Part shown: in pieces, positions 37,990 through 49,599 of the stretch
Position numbering within the stretch: the first letter of the stretch is position 1
How the letters are laid out: every line of letters begins with the position of its first letter
Source: Pomphorhynchus laevis
Taxonomy: Eukaryota > Acanthocephala > Palaeacanthocephala > Echinorhynchida > Pomphorhynchidae
Reading direction: 5' to 3'
Assembly (NCBI GenBank): GCA_012934845.2
Contig: WNNJ02001468.1
Span: 62,001-126,000 of the forward strand
DNA length: 64,000 nt
Translations under genes and position numbers: made by a program
Notes under the pieces: model-generated
Database searches by the model: none
What the model saw: only the letters and a program-made list of their open reading frames with translations
Told to the model about the DNA's origin: nothing

Positions 37990-40944
37990 AAGGGAAATTA
38001 TTTTCTTCTTTGTTTCATTAAAACTATCTTCCTTGTATGTATTATCAATATCTATGAATCTGTAAATAATTACTTTTAAGGCGAAATGTAAAATGTATGT
38101 ATTGCATTCAATAGACTAAAGGTAATAGACTAATTAAAGGTAATTCTATTTAGTAACTTTTAAAAATAACAAAAGAAAAGTTAGTTTTTCGGATAAAAAT
38201 TTAGTTTATTGTTACTGCATTTAGTATCGAAGAGCAGATTCACACGAAATACGCTCGCCGAATGACGAATCTACTGTTGGCAATGCAGAAGAATCTCAAA
38301 GTGTGTTTTCTCGTGTTTTTCGATTTTTGTTCTCGTGACCATGTATTTTGTGTTTATTATTTGTACAGTAGATCTAAAACGACCTAATGCTGTTTGTGAA
38401 ATTTAATTAGAAATCAAAAATGTATTAACTACAGGCTTTTTTGGTGAAAGATGATAAAACATTGTTTCCTGATATTTTACTTTGTAAGGATTTAAAAATT
38501 TTTCCATAAAGTACCATTACATGTTTAATCTGATTAGAGATTAAAAAATGCGCGTTATTTACATTGAATAACACAAATTATTGTTTTAATAAATTGTAAA
38601 CATTGAAAATCAAACTCAACAGCTTTGAAATTTTGAATTTTGTACTTTAAAGAAAATCTTTTGTGCTTTTGAAATTAGAAAGCAGGAAATTATCCTTCAA
38701 GACATAATGTCTGAAAATTGGAAAGCCGTAACTTTTGCATTGCATGTCGAATGTATATACCGCAGATACAATCTTGTTTGAAATCGTATGGTGGTCTCAA
38801 ACTATACGTTAATAGACAACATTTTCAGTAAACTTCAAGATTAAAGTTTTCAGATTTGAGAGGCAGATCTGATTAAAGTTTTCAGATTTGAGAGGCAGAT
38901 CTGATTAAAGTTTTCAGATTTGAGAGGCAGAACTCTTAGCTACGAAGATGCTTCTGTGGGTAGCACATGAGAAATACAACTGGTTGTTTTGAAAAGTTAC
39001 TTTTGATCATCGATTAAAATCGACTATATTCCATGACACACTTTAGCAAATCACTTAAGAAACCCAAGTCCTCGTATTTTATATGTATTTTCGCGCATTC
39101 AAACTTCAACTCATAAAATCATTACAAAGCGTTGACAAAGTCGATCGCGTGAAGATATGCTTATTGATTCGGTTAAATAGTAGTGAGCACTCATAATCGA
39201 ATTTCTATGTTGCAGGCGAAAGAAAATTAATTTGTCAATAGATGATCCCAAAAATGTGACTCCGCCATAGATTTATTAATCTTATGCGGCCAGGTAGCAG
39301 ATTATAACGATTTTTATGCGGTTAAGACTTTAGTTTTTGACGCGTTTGGGTGATATCCCAATTTTTTCACTAACATATTCTACATGCTTGCGAGTTCATT
39401 ATGCTTTCCGCTAAAATTAGTGCCATCCGATAACCATTTTTGATTTATACAAATAAGTGCGATCAGTGGTATTGTAGATTAAATTATTGCTAACGGAACT
39501 CCGTGAATTAAGCCTTATGAAAATGTATTAAACCACCCTAAGATTAGTTGCTTCGAGTATATGCTTTCTGATGTTTATAATACAAGAGGACATGCATAAT
39601 GAATGTTGTGAAGCGATCAGAGATACGGTGGCATTAATTGATTTCAACGCATTCAAAGCATCTACGCCAGAAATACAGCACACTTTTGAGTGACAATTTA
39701 CGAATGAGGCAAATGGCTCATTCAATTCCACCTCGCTGTGATGCTGACAATGAATTAAATCCCTTCGCAACCTGAATATCACATTGAAAATAGGTGATAT
39801 CACCTTGTTAAAATATCACCTTGTTATCACCTTCTTCTACATTCAATTCACAAAACCTATTTATCTAACCTCCTTTCTTTTATAATACAATTAATCTTCC
39901 GTCGTGAATTCAGCAAGGTTTTACATTGTAAGTTGCTAAACGATTGTTACAATTCGCTAATTCACGTGCAAGTGAAAGCGGCCTTGCTCTAAAGCGAGTC
40001 TCTGAATGATATTTTATACAATTATATTGAAAATAAGTTGGTTCTCTTTATATAAAAATTATGCAGTTCTTATATAAATTAATATAAGAATGTTTATTTG
40101 TTATAATCAAGTTATGGATATATGGATTTAAGTTATAAGGATATTTGTAGTTTAAGAGAAATTTTATAAAATACAAGATATTACTGTTATTGATAAGAAA
40201 TGTAATTGATAAAGTAATTTATATTTTTTTAAATTGAAATTTAGAATTGAATACTGAAATTTAGAATTGAATACTGAAATTTAGAATTGAATACTATAAA
40301 TATTTATACAAACTATAAATTTGATTTTATTGATAAATTTGTAAAATATAATTTTAAAATAAAAAAAATATATAAAATTATTTTTATAAATATAAAAATA
40401 AATTTGTAAAATTGAGAATTTTCATGATTTTCAAGCTTTTTATTTTGCAAATAAATTATTTAAATTTCTTATTTTTATTTTAATTAAAAATGTATTTAAA
40501 TTTTGATATTAAATTTAAATATTATTATTTAATATAAAATTATAATATTTTTAAATTAAAAATATTACTAATACTTACGTTTTAATTTTGTAAAATTTCA
40601 AAATTAAAGGTTCATATTTAGGCCGAGAATGTGGGCAGCGATAAAATTTTGATTTTATTAAAAAAAATCATAAAAAATATTAAAAAAATATATTTTTAAT
40701 ATTTTATAAAATTGAATATTAAAATATTATGATAAATATTATTATTAATATTATAATAAAACATTACATCGAACAATACAATAAAATAATTATGTGTAAA
40801 GGCCCATTTGAGGGAACCTAAAATTGTAAATATTTTAAGAATAAATATTATATTAAAAAATAATAATAAAACATTATGGCTATTTTATAAAATAAAATAT
40901 TAAAATATTATTATAAATATTATTAATATTATAATAAAATATTG
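37990..40944. other. Intergenic AT-rich region with small tandem repeats
   Basis: No gene recognised. It contains a 32-bp unit repeated three times (38841-38940) and a 20-bp unit GAAATTTAGAATTGAATACT three times (40245-40300). A weakly coding-like minus-strand stretch at 39150-39850 is not assignable. AT low complexity from 40000. Confidence 0.5.
38841..38940. repeat. Minisatellite, 32 bp x 3
   Basis: Three near-perfect units beginning ATTAAAGTTTTCAGATTTGA. The last unit diverges at its end. Confidence 0.9.
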
Positions 40945-41390
40945 AGGCTAGGCCCGACATCGTCTGCAATGGACCATCAGGTGCCAGATACGAGCGAATG
41001 TTTATGGACGTTACGGTATTCAACCATCATGCTCACTCATGTACATCAAATAGAGAAGCAGCATTCGATTTCCGCGAGTCGAGGAAAGGATCAAAATACG
41101 CGGAGCGCGTCACTGATATTGAGATAAGCAGATTTATTCCACTCCCGTTTACTGTTATAGGTGCTGCTGGACCAGATGTCTCGGTTCTGCTGAAGACAAT
41201 CGCTCGCTTGCAGGCTGCACGGGGAAGCAGAAGTTACGCGGAAAACCTATGTGACCTGGGGCGATTCATTGGTTTCACGCTGTGTTGAGCCGCATCGCAC
41301 GCGATAAGGGGATGCCGTTCGATTCAGGGCCATCCATTCTTCTTTACGGTCGATCCATAGAAGGCCGACTTTTTCAACTTGAGAGAGATT
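40945..41390 (+). pseudogene. RLE-type LINE, C-terminal endonuclease fragment
   Basis: Reads MFMDVTVFNHHAHSC, RKGSKYAERVTDIE, FIPLPFTVIGAAG and a final LGRFIGFTL block, the conserved C-terminal region of the RT family whose RT piece lies at 16680-17490 (family form DVRVFNP..., YEERV..., FTPLVFS). The Asp in MDVTVF belongs to the restriction-like nuclease core. A TTATTATTATTATT tail follows at about 41390. Several frames, so decayed. Confidence 0.55.
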
Positions 41391-41581
41391 ATTATTATTA
41401 TTTTCGTGAATTGCAGACCCAGTTGCGGGAACCTTTTATTGTAAAAAAATTTTTATTGTCTGAACAAAAAAAATAATAAATAAAATATTATGACTAAAAC
41501 TGAGATGGACGCAATTTTATGTTAATTGTCAATTTTAGATATTCCTTTTATTCTATTAATTTTTATGTTCGTGTCATTCTG

Positions 41582-44500
41582 ATGGTGATGCCTCGTGACC
41601 TTCGACTTGAATCACTGCTTAAAGCATCTTCTGCCCGTGTAGAAATAGCTGACAGAAGAATGCGTCAGGTGTATTCTTTGATTGAACATGGTAATGTAAA
41701 AAAGGCGCTTCAGGAAATTGATAAGTTACTGAAGAAGATTTCACCTCAACCGTTGGTACTACTGTCACTTAGATGTTTGGCCGCTCATAGAGCTAATCGC
41801 GTGGTTGATGCACACAGACAAATGATTGATATTTTGCAAAGAACTGATCTAGTGGAAGATGAACACACTGTGTCAGTGCTATCATATTATCTGCAAGAAA
41901 GTAATCAGACTTGTAGACTTATTCAACTACACCGGATGATGTGTGCTCATCAACTTGATGAGCGAGCCCTGATACAACTTTTCTTTGCTCAGTTGTTACA
42001 TGGCGGCCAGCACGAACAGCAACGCCATACAGTTAATCAACTATATCACTTGACAAAAAATAACAGATACAAGCAATGGACCGTCGTCTGTCTACTTAAT
42101 CAAATTTTATACACAGACACAGAGTCAAGAGAGTACACTATCTTGATTAAACTTGCTAATCGCATCATCGAATCAATGGATGATAACATATATTTTCAGA
42201 TATCCATGGCCGATATCACCAAAGATTATAAGTCCATTTTAACTAAGTTAAATAATGTGCTATGTTTACCTGATTGTATTGAAGATGATCAGAAACAGAT
42301 AATACAAAGTTTATTGTCGAAATCTGACACTACATATTTGCACGGACGCCGAATAAAAGCTCTTATCCATGTCATCATGGAGGAAGATCAGCTGTTTTAT
42401 TTGATTCGCGAAGAGTTCACATTTTTAACAGCTAACTGGTCATATTTCAAGGAGCTGCTTGACAAGACTATTTCAGTTATAATGTCACTCGATCCGTTTA
42501 AAGCGGTGGATCTAATTGATTGGCTAGAACCCTTACGAATTCCCCTAGACGATCGATGTCAAACATATTTCTGGGTAAGACCATATTCTAATATTGAGAT
42601 TCTCGATCTTCTTGGCGATATGGTCGAAGCTACTTGCATCACCGGGCATAGTCCTGTGTACGCCCAAAATTCAAAGGCTCGTGTATCTCTTGTACTATTG
42701 AAAGATGGTAAATCTGACCGTCAAATATTTCATTATTCGCCTCGTTCAGCCTGTCCTATATCACCGTCCCAATCTGATGAGGTATATCAATCCGACGTTG
42801 CATCGCTCGCAGCTATCCACGTATGCAGTCGGACTAATTCCGGTCAACTACTCCACGAAATCAAACGATATCTATTACATTATGGTAAATTTAAATGTTG
42901 CCGCTTTGATATTATGTCTGCTCTTACATATTGTGACTTTACTATCAGAAGGTTGATCGCCAGGGACATCATTTCTGATTGTATGGGCAGCTTGGATTGG
43001 CCTAAAGTATTTTACGATTACAAAATTGAAACTCTGGTTGTAAACATGTTGACGATCGTTAACTATCTGAATGCTCATTATATAGATGGTCAATTGGGTT
43101 ATTCGCTTAGCAGTAAATTAAGCGCATTGAAGATCGGTGATGATTCGAGCTTTACAGATAAACAATTACCCTTAGAAGTTAGAAATTCTATGATAACTTA
43201 TCTTTATCTTTCCGATATTGATGCTAATAATTCTGCTAGCGCTCTTTCTTTTAAAGAATGTAAGGATTTAAAAAGGACTGTTAAGCCTGGAACACAAGAT
43301 ATTTCGTTTTACGCATTTTTCAATGACGATACAACTGACCAAACATTTTACAAATCATTTAAAGAAAATGTGTATGAAGAAGTAGATTACTTTAGCTGCG
43401 ATCTTGATAAAATGTTCCCACCTAAATATTATGATTTGCTGAAAGATCCTTCTGCTTTACTTCGATTTATGTCTGCATTCGCTATCAGATACTTGGAATC
43501 ATATCGTAGCTGCCGTGCCCTCGATAACTTCGATAACAAGCATAATGAAAAATTGCCTAGTGGAGATTTGTCGTTTCCCGATGCGTTGCAGATTCTCTGC
43601 GTTAGCGGAGTTCGTTCGTGTGATGTATTTTTCGATTGTGTCTGTATGCTTGAAGATCAATTAGCTCGACGCCCATCACATCTGTATGCTAATTTGTTGT
43701 TATTGCGCTTATACAGTGTATGTGGAGCGTACGATTGTTTGGAAGAGCATTTCCAGAGACTAAACGTAAAAAACATACAAGCGCACTCACTATCTCACTT
43801 GATCGTCAATGAGGGTTGTCGATTGGGTTGTTGGACTCAATCGATACCCATTCTAGAATATCTTAGTCGATCAATGATAGCTAATCGCGATGAATCGGCA
43901 CATATTCTTATTGATATTCTAAAATCGGACAAAATGCCATATAAACAAGTAATGATTACTTCACTTACCACAACGCTAGATCGATTTAACCGAAATATAG
44001 AATATGTAAGCGCCTTTATTAATTATCTGACCTGTTGGCTGATAGTCCATGACGAAATGGTCGAAGTTGACATACCCGATACAACAAACCTAGTCGATAC
44101 TCGTGACTTTTATCCTCTAAAGGCGTTTTGTTCAATGGATCATTTGCTGAACGAGCAACGTTCGCGCTCACTTATCGAAATGGAAGGTTTGTTAAGTCTA
44201 CGTAAATCTGTTCTTATTAATATTCAATGTCGATCAAAGGAAAACATCACTCCCATTGACAGGCCATGTTTGAGTGACAAATGGAATAAGCAGCGTTTCT
44301 GCATACATGGACCTTGCTCGACTGGTCTGGATACTGTTATAATGCTCGGGCTTGATTGTCTGGTTGAAAAACACTGTCTACTGGAAATGGGTAACCAACT
44401 CAGTTTTGACAACTGTTTAGCGACTGTTATCGATTTAACATGTGCTCTTGAGAAATATCTTTCCTTAATCGATGATAACAGTCCAACGGGTATGGGACTT

Positions 44501-44860
44501 TCAATTGAAGTTCTAGCACTTACTTTTGAATTTTGTGTATATTCGTTGATATTTATTAGAAACAAGGTCAAATCACTTTCTTCGAATAATCAAAACACCA
44601 ACAATAAATCTGGTAATTGTCCTGTGTCGTTGAAGAATGCCTGGTTAAAATTGTTGAACTATATGAAAGATCAATGCAGATGTTTTAATAGTAAAAATGG
44701 TCGAAGGTTCGTTCGGCCGTCCTCGCCAACCGGTAAAATCTACCAGTTTCGCCGATCAGCAGATATGATATTCAATCGAATTAACGAAGCACATAACTCA
44801 ATATTCACTTCTTTATCGGCTATGATTTCGAAGCGTATTATAATGCTGGATGCGCTATGA
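41582..44860 (+). CDS. Naa25: N-alpha-acetyltransferase 25, NatB auxiliary subunit (Naa25/Mdm20/psidin)
   Basis: Auxiliary, ribosome-anchoring subunit of NatB, which with Naa20 acetylates Met-Asp/Glu/Asn N-termini in the cytosol. 1092 residues from ATG 41582 (human 972), uninterrupted. The N-terminus matches the family: DRRMRQVY, then HGNVKKALQEIDKLLKK (human GNNKMAIQQADKLLKK), start of the TPR superhelix. The central LLLLRLYSVCGAYD and NVKNIQAHSLSHLI match the conserved KxIQxDTLxxL block. The C-terminus ends FTSLSAMISKRI. The same frame opens at ATG 41519, adding a 21-residue hydrophobic leader. I prefer 41582 because the family has no such leader and AATTTTAG before it looks like a splice acceptor. 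No introns, unlike the two other host genes here. Confidence 0.9.
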   Translation: MVMPRDLRLESLLKASSARVEIADRRMRQVYSLIEHGNVKKALQEIDKLLKKISPQPLVLLSLRCLAAHRANRVVDAHRQMIDILQRTDLVEDEHTVSVLSYYLQESNQTCRLIQLHRMMCAHQLDERALIQLFFAQLLHGGQHEQQRHTVNQLYHLTKNNRYKQWTVVCLLNQILYTDTESREYTILIKLANRIIESMDDNIYFQISMADITKDYKSILTKLNNVLCLPDCIEDDQKQIIQSLLSKSDTTYLHGRRIKALIHVIMEEDQLFYLIREEFTFLTANWSYFKELLDKTISVIMSLDPFKAVDLIDWLEPLRIPLDDRCQTYFWVRPYSNIEILDLLGDMVEATCITGHSPVYAQNSKARVSLVLLKDGKSDRQIFHYSPRSACPISPSQSDEVYQSDVASLAAIHVCSRTNSGQLLHEIKRYLLHYGKFKCCRFDIMSALTYCDFTIRRLIARDIISDCMGSLDWPKVFYDYKIETLVVNMLTIVNYLNAHYIDGQLGYSLSSKLSALKIGDDSSFTDKQLPLEVRNSMITYLYLSDIDANNSASALSFKECKDLKRTVKPGTQDISFYAFFNDDTTDQTFYKSFKENVYEEVDYFSCDLDKMFPPKYYDLLKDPSALLRFMSAFAIRYLESYRSCRALDNFDNKHNEKLPSGDLSFPDALQILCVSGVRSCDVFFDCVCMLEDQLARRPSHLYANLLLLRLYSVCGAYDCLEEHFQRLNVKNIQAHSLSHLIVNEGCRLGCWTQSIPILEYLSRSMIANRDESAHILIDILKSDKMPYKQVMITSLTTTLDRFNRNIEYVSAFINYLTCWLIVHDEMVEVDIPDTTNLVDTRDFYPLKAFCSMDHLLNEQRSRSLIEMEGLLSLRKSVLINIQCRSKENITPIDRPCLSDKWNKQRFCIHGPCSTGLDTVIMLGLDCLVEKHCLLEMGNQLSFDNCLATVIDLTCALEKYLSLIDDNSPTGMGLSIEVLALTFEFCVYSLIFIRNKVKSLSSNNQNTNNKSGNCPVSLKNAWLKLLNYMKDQCRCFNSKNGRRFVRPSSPTGKIYQFRRSADMIFNRINEAHNSIFTSLSAMISKRIIMLDAL

Positions 44861-46534
44861 ATGAGGTCGCCGTGGTTTACATGATATTTAAATATTTGCA
44901 GTATTTCAATGCTTTTCATACTGGAGACATCATTTTCTTGATACTACTTTTTTAAGTTATTTAAGAGTATATTTTTGTCAAAAATGTAAATTTTTACAGT
45001 TTTGTATTAAATTATTTCCATTGAAACTTTGATGACTATTTTATTCTGCACGTTGCTTTATTCCTATTTATAAGCCGACAGCAGTACGCTAAATTTTAGT
45101 ATTGATAGACATTGACAGCTATCGTCCTCGACAGTTATTGAAAAAATTAAAGTAAATGAAAGAATTCGTTAAAGGATAATCATAGACTTTTGTTATAGTG
45201 TTAATATGTGGAAAACAGAAGATGGGATTTTACTTGATATTTTTCTTTCTCTTTTTTTTATTTTTAGGACCATTAATGTAGGCTTTGTTGAATTCTAGAT
45301 TATTGAACTGACGAAGACCCGCTAAGGGGCCAAACATTTTCAAAAACAAGTTCCACTATTCTGTTTTTCGCCTGCTAAATCTATATAAATTTTATATAGA
45401 TTATATAGACTATATATTTTAAATTTTATATAGACTGTATTATTAATAAAGCAAATTGGTCATATGGAGATCTACATTATTAATCATTATCTTTATTATT
45501 AATTAATTTTTTATTTAACTATTTAACTTTCATTTTGCATTATTTTTAATTTGCAATATAAAATATGTAGACTCAGTTAGCTTATTTAATTAAATTATTT
45601 GATAAAGTTAAATTTTTTTATTTCAAATATTAAATATTTAATGAACTGTTGTTTAATTTTTATTAAAAATTTAAATTTTATTAAAAATAGTGATTATTAC
45701 ATCACGATTTTTGTCTGACATTGGAATCTGTGCTTTTAAATTAAAAGAACAAAGATATTCCACATATTATTAATAAAGCAAATTGGTCATATGGAGATCT
45801 ACAATAATTGCAAGAAATATTTAGAAAATTAGATAACAACAGTTACATATCGGAAATCGAGTTAAGAGAGCTTAAACGAAAATAGATGACTAGTTTGATA
45901 TTAGTAATTAATCAGAAAAATAGATGTTTTCAAATTGAAGGTAAACACAGATTTAATTTAAAATCAGAAACGATTTCAATAAAATTTACAATCAATGATA
46001 TAACGAAGAAACTTAATAATAAATTAATATTAATATTAAATTTATGTAGGTTTTCAAATTGAAAGTTACACCTTCCCCTATCAACGCTGATTTAATTTAA
46101 AAATCAGAAATGATTTCAATTAAATTTGCTAAAGAGAGTGGGACTATTCCGCGTGAATTACGTTACTAATCATTTAAGCCAGACGCGGAAGAACAACGAT
46201 AACAGTAACAAGTACCGTTAGATTATGAATGATGATATGCTATTTTATTCAGGAGAAGCGACGGAATTTAACTATCTTAATCCGATTTATGAATTTTTCA
46301 CCTTACCAATGTGGCTTTGCTATGGTAGTTTTGATAGCAGCAGCTCTTTGCGAAACCCTAGTGATGTGTTGAACCTTATACATGTGTAAGAGTGGATTTA
46401 GAGTTGTACATCTAATATGCTTCGATCTACTTGTACATTGAACATATTTCGTTTATATATTTTGCAAAAATAGAACGTTCTTTTTTGATTTTAATAAGCG
46501 AACTGAATACTATATAATTAATATTACTATTAAT
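44861..46534. other. Intergenic, Naa25 3' flank with local duplications
   Basis: No gene. A direct repeat of about 36 bp (TTAATAAAGCAAATTGGTCA...) occurs at about 45443 and 45767. A block containing TTTTCAAATTGAA and AATCAGAAA is duplicated at about 45924-45995 and 46046-46135. A decayed hammerhead-like hairpin lies at 45303-45341. Confidence 0.6.
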
Positions 46535-46537
46535 ACC

Positions 46538-46712
46538 TTCCCTGCGTGGCCGAATGATGGAAGCGTGTGCATTGCAAACTCTATGCACGGGGTTCAAACC
46601 TCGATCATGCACTATATTGACTTCTCTGGAAGCACACGTCAAAGTCACAAGATGGCGTTTTCAAAAAACATAGGGGCACCCGATGATGAACCGGGACCAC
46701 TCTTTATTACTA
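46538..46712 (+). repeat. tRNA-derived SINE-like unit
   Basis: Pol III boxes in tRNA spacing: A box TGGCCGAATGATGG (46547-46560) and B box GGTTCAAACC (46591-46600). The tRNA-like head is followed by an unrelated body of about 110 bp and a tail TTTATTACTATTAATA. The head does not fold as a clean tRNA: the T stem-loop has six loop bases. A tRNA pseudogene is the alternative. Confidence 0.6.
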
Positions 46713-47079
46713 TTAATACGTATAATACGAATTTTACATATTATGTTTAAAACGAGCATTTCGGAATTGTATTGATCTGCTGTGAAGTTTGTTATAGCGC
46801 GTTAATTTATTCTTTGTCCTAATTACATACTAACATTTGACAAATTATTTACAGATATAACTATTTCTAGAATATAATAAATTCTGGAAATAAATAATAT
46901 ACTCCGTGTAAATATGATATATTTCACTAGATAATCAAATTTTATCATAGGAAAAACGTCACTATCATGTATTTGGCGTTGCTGCTGTATTGTTTCAAGG
47001 AATACTGTGAATATTCCTTTTGATTATCTCTATTCTCTATTCTTATAAATCGTCTATTATTTATTAGTCAACAACAATT

Positions 47080-47700
47080 TCTTGATAAGAAAAAAACAAA
47101 TAATATACAAGATTTTTCCTGCCAACTACTGGTCCGGGTGTCCGGTCGTGGAGGCAGTGCACGAACCAAACTACACCAGACATCGCGATCCTGGGCGATA
47201 TACCATAGTTCTTTTCCAGATAGTCCAAGGCTGTCTTAAGAGGCTAGTCCGCTTCGGATGTTAATGCCTCTTTCGCTGTCTCCGTAAAACTGTCTGGTCA
47301 CACGGCACCCGACAATGAAAGCTCCTCCGGTCAGTAGTAAGTCGATTATTGTTATTGTACTTCGCACTTAATTTATATTTTGTAATTTTTTGCTGGTCAT
47401 TTTCATTGTCTTGTTTGTTTGTTCGGCTATCTTCTGTTCTCGATATCATGTGATGATCCAGCATGCCACTGTAAGGAAACAGGTCACCAAGACTCTCGTC
47501 CGCCTTTTCGTCCATTGTCCAATGTGCCGTTGGAGTCATCGGAGTCATTTTGTTTGTTTGGCTATCTCCCGTTTCTAATATCTTTTGATGATTTAACATC
47601 GCTACTGTAAGGAAACAGGCCTCTGTGACTCTCTTCCGCCTTTTCGTACATTGTCTAATCCGCCGTTAGAGTCATCGTAGGGATCTGAAATAGTCTATGA
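47080..47700. repeat. GC-richer segment with a 145-bp tandem duplication
   Basis: Two diverged units at about 47405-47545 and 47550-47690 share ACTGTAAGGAAACAGG, CGCCTTTTCGT and TAGAGTCATC/GGAGTCATC. A stem GTAGGG...CCCTAC enclosing ATAGTC/GACTAT follows at about 47676-47718. Unknown origin. Confidence 0.6.
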
Positions 47701-49288
47701 AAAGACTATCCCTACCGCTGATGCAAGCCTGCAAATTATTTAGCCGTGGATCGACGAATGTCGAACATACGTTGTCTGGGCCGCTCCACGAAGAAATAAT
47801 TGGCAATAGGTGCTAGTTTAATACTTAATCGACTGCTATCTAGCGGGCCAATTCATAAAAATTATTAGTCAATTCATAAAAATTGATTTTTATTAAATTT
47901 CAATCATAAATTTTGAACTTATATAAACTTAAATTATATAAATTCTTATGATTTTATTTATTATTTATTATTCATCAATATTTTTAATTTATATATAGTG
48001 TAAGGAATTACTTAAGAAAAAGGGTTCTAAACATTTTTTACATGTCCAAACACTATTGAGCTTCTTAAATGCTTCTTAGCACCCATCACAAAAATTAATA
48101 TTTTCTACATCCTTTTACATTTTTGCCATATCATGCAATTATAATAGTTTTCTTAAAAATCATTTAAATTATTTAATTAATACTAATTAATACTAATTAA
48201 ATTAGGGTACTATACAAATAAAATCAAACAGAAATAATTAAATATATAAATCAACAAAAAATTACAAAAAATAAATTTTAACTCAAGCGGAATATTTTTA
48301 TTAATAAATAATAGATAATAATAAGATATTAGATAATCAAATTTCATCAGATGAAATTTGATTTTTTTTCCAGATAACCTAATTCTCATTAAAAATCATA
48401 TTGATGATAAGAATAGTATTTGTCTCGATATAACTACTTATATCGTAAGTAGTTATATATTAATGATATATGTCATTTAACTAAAATAATTTTTATTAAA
48501 TTAACATTAACTAAAACTACTTTTAATTTATATCGTAAAGATGACATATTTAAATTTACACGAAACATATTTTTGCATGAGCATTCATGCATACCATATA
48601 ATAAAATTTTAAAAATTGCAACAATTTGTATCGATATTTTGTATTTTATTCAAAATCTTTTAAATAATTTAATAGATGTATATTTTAAACTCGGTAACTA
48701 TAAAAATAACATCAAGCAGAAAATAGTAGAATATATAAATCAACACAATAGTATAAAAAATAAATATCAGCTCTTAAGTGGCAAATTTTTATGGATGGAT
48801 AATAAATAATATATTTTGTATTAGAATATACAGTGTGCAACTTGAGCCGTAGTTTAATTTAGTTTAAAATAACTAAAACTGTGTTGATTAAAATATAAAT
48901 CAACACCATAATATTAAAAATAAATTTAAAATCATTAGTGAAATTTTTATGGATGGATAATAAATAATATACTTTGTAGTAGAATAAGATACTAGATAGT
49001 TTTATCAAGTATAATCAAGTTTAATCAAGTTTTACTAGGAAAATAAAATTAAACAAAAAATTATAAAATATATAAATCAGCAAAGTATTATACAAATAAA
49101 TTTATAGAAAATCTAAAAACAATTATTAAAAATAATATAAAGAATAAATTTAAACTCTAAAGTGGCAAATTTTTATGGATGGATAATAAATAATATACTT
49201 TGCATTAGAATAAGATACTAGATAGTTATTTCAGAGGAAATACATCATTAGCATGTATTCGGCCCCGCTGCTATGTTGGGTAGAGGAG

Positions 49289-49337
49289 TTAGGGGCCGAA
49301 ACCTGATACCATAGCAGTTCCTCCTGATGACCTCTAA
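49289..49337 (+). ncRNA. Hammerhead-core-like motif in the DR repeat
   Basis: TTAGGGG (49289-49295) can pair with CCTCTAA (49331-49337), seven pairs including one G-T. Inside are CC, GAAAC (49298-49302), 21 nt, then CTGATGA (49324-49330). The inverted copy near 29905-29960 keeps GAAAC, 21 nt and CTGATGG. A fold of unknown function. Confidence 0.4.
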
Positions 49338-49599
49338 TTATTATTCTGATACAACGTCTGTTATTTATTAGTCAATTCATAAAAATGACGTTTATTTTGA
49401 ATTTCAATTTTTTATTTTAACTTGATTTAAATTATAAAATATCTTATAACAATTATTTATTTTATTATTTAATTATTAAATTTTTATTTAGCATTATTAG
49501 ACTACAATATAATTTATTTAAAAAATAAATCTATAAAATAAATCTATAAACCAAAAATAAATCTATAAACCGTCCAAAATTGAGCTATTTCAATTCATT

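Larger units (their letters stand above)
46916..49450 (+). repeat. Cluster of DR dispersed-repeat copies
   Basis: DR is a non-coding repeat of roughly 700 bp when complete. 5' part: CATATTTAAATTTA, ATTCATGCATACCATATA, AAATTTTAAGAATTG, ATGGATGGATAATAAATAAT. Core: ACGTCATTAGCATGTATT, GGGGCCGAAACCTGATACC. 3' part: TTATTTATTAGTCAATTCAT. Copies or parts here: 46916-47070, 47850-47990, 48110-48370, 48520-48840, 48870-49000 and 49010-49450, the last with 5' end, core and 3' part in order. No ORF. Further copies at 49600-49760, 50985-51180, 59905-60700 and, inverted, 29895-30260. Confidence 0.75.

Noticed and set aside
39150-39850. Minus-strand stretch with faint resemblance to a retroelement pol region
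   Set aside because: Only scattered residues look alike, the frame changes often, and no boundary or terminal repeat is visible. Not enough to name a family.
41519-41581. Upstream ATG giving Naa25 a hydrophobic N-terminal leader
   Set aside because: Naa25 is cytosolic and no family member is known to have such a leader; the segment ends in intron-like sequence.
46538-46605. A true tRNA gene at the SINE head
   Set aside because: The T arm has a six-base loop and the acceptor ends do not pair.
47261-47610. Overlapping ORFs of 62-112 codons on both strands
   Set aside because: They fall in the 145-bp duplication, are low in complexity and match nothing; chance frames.
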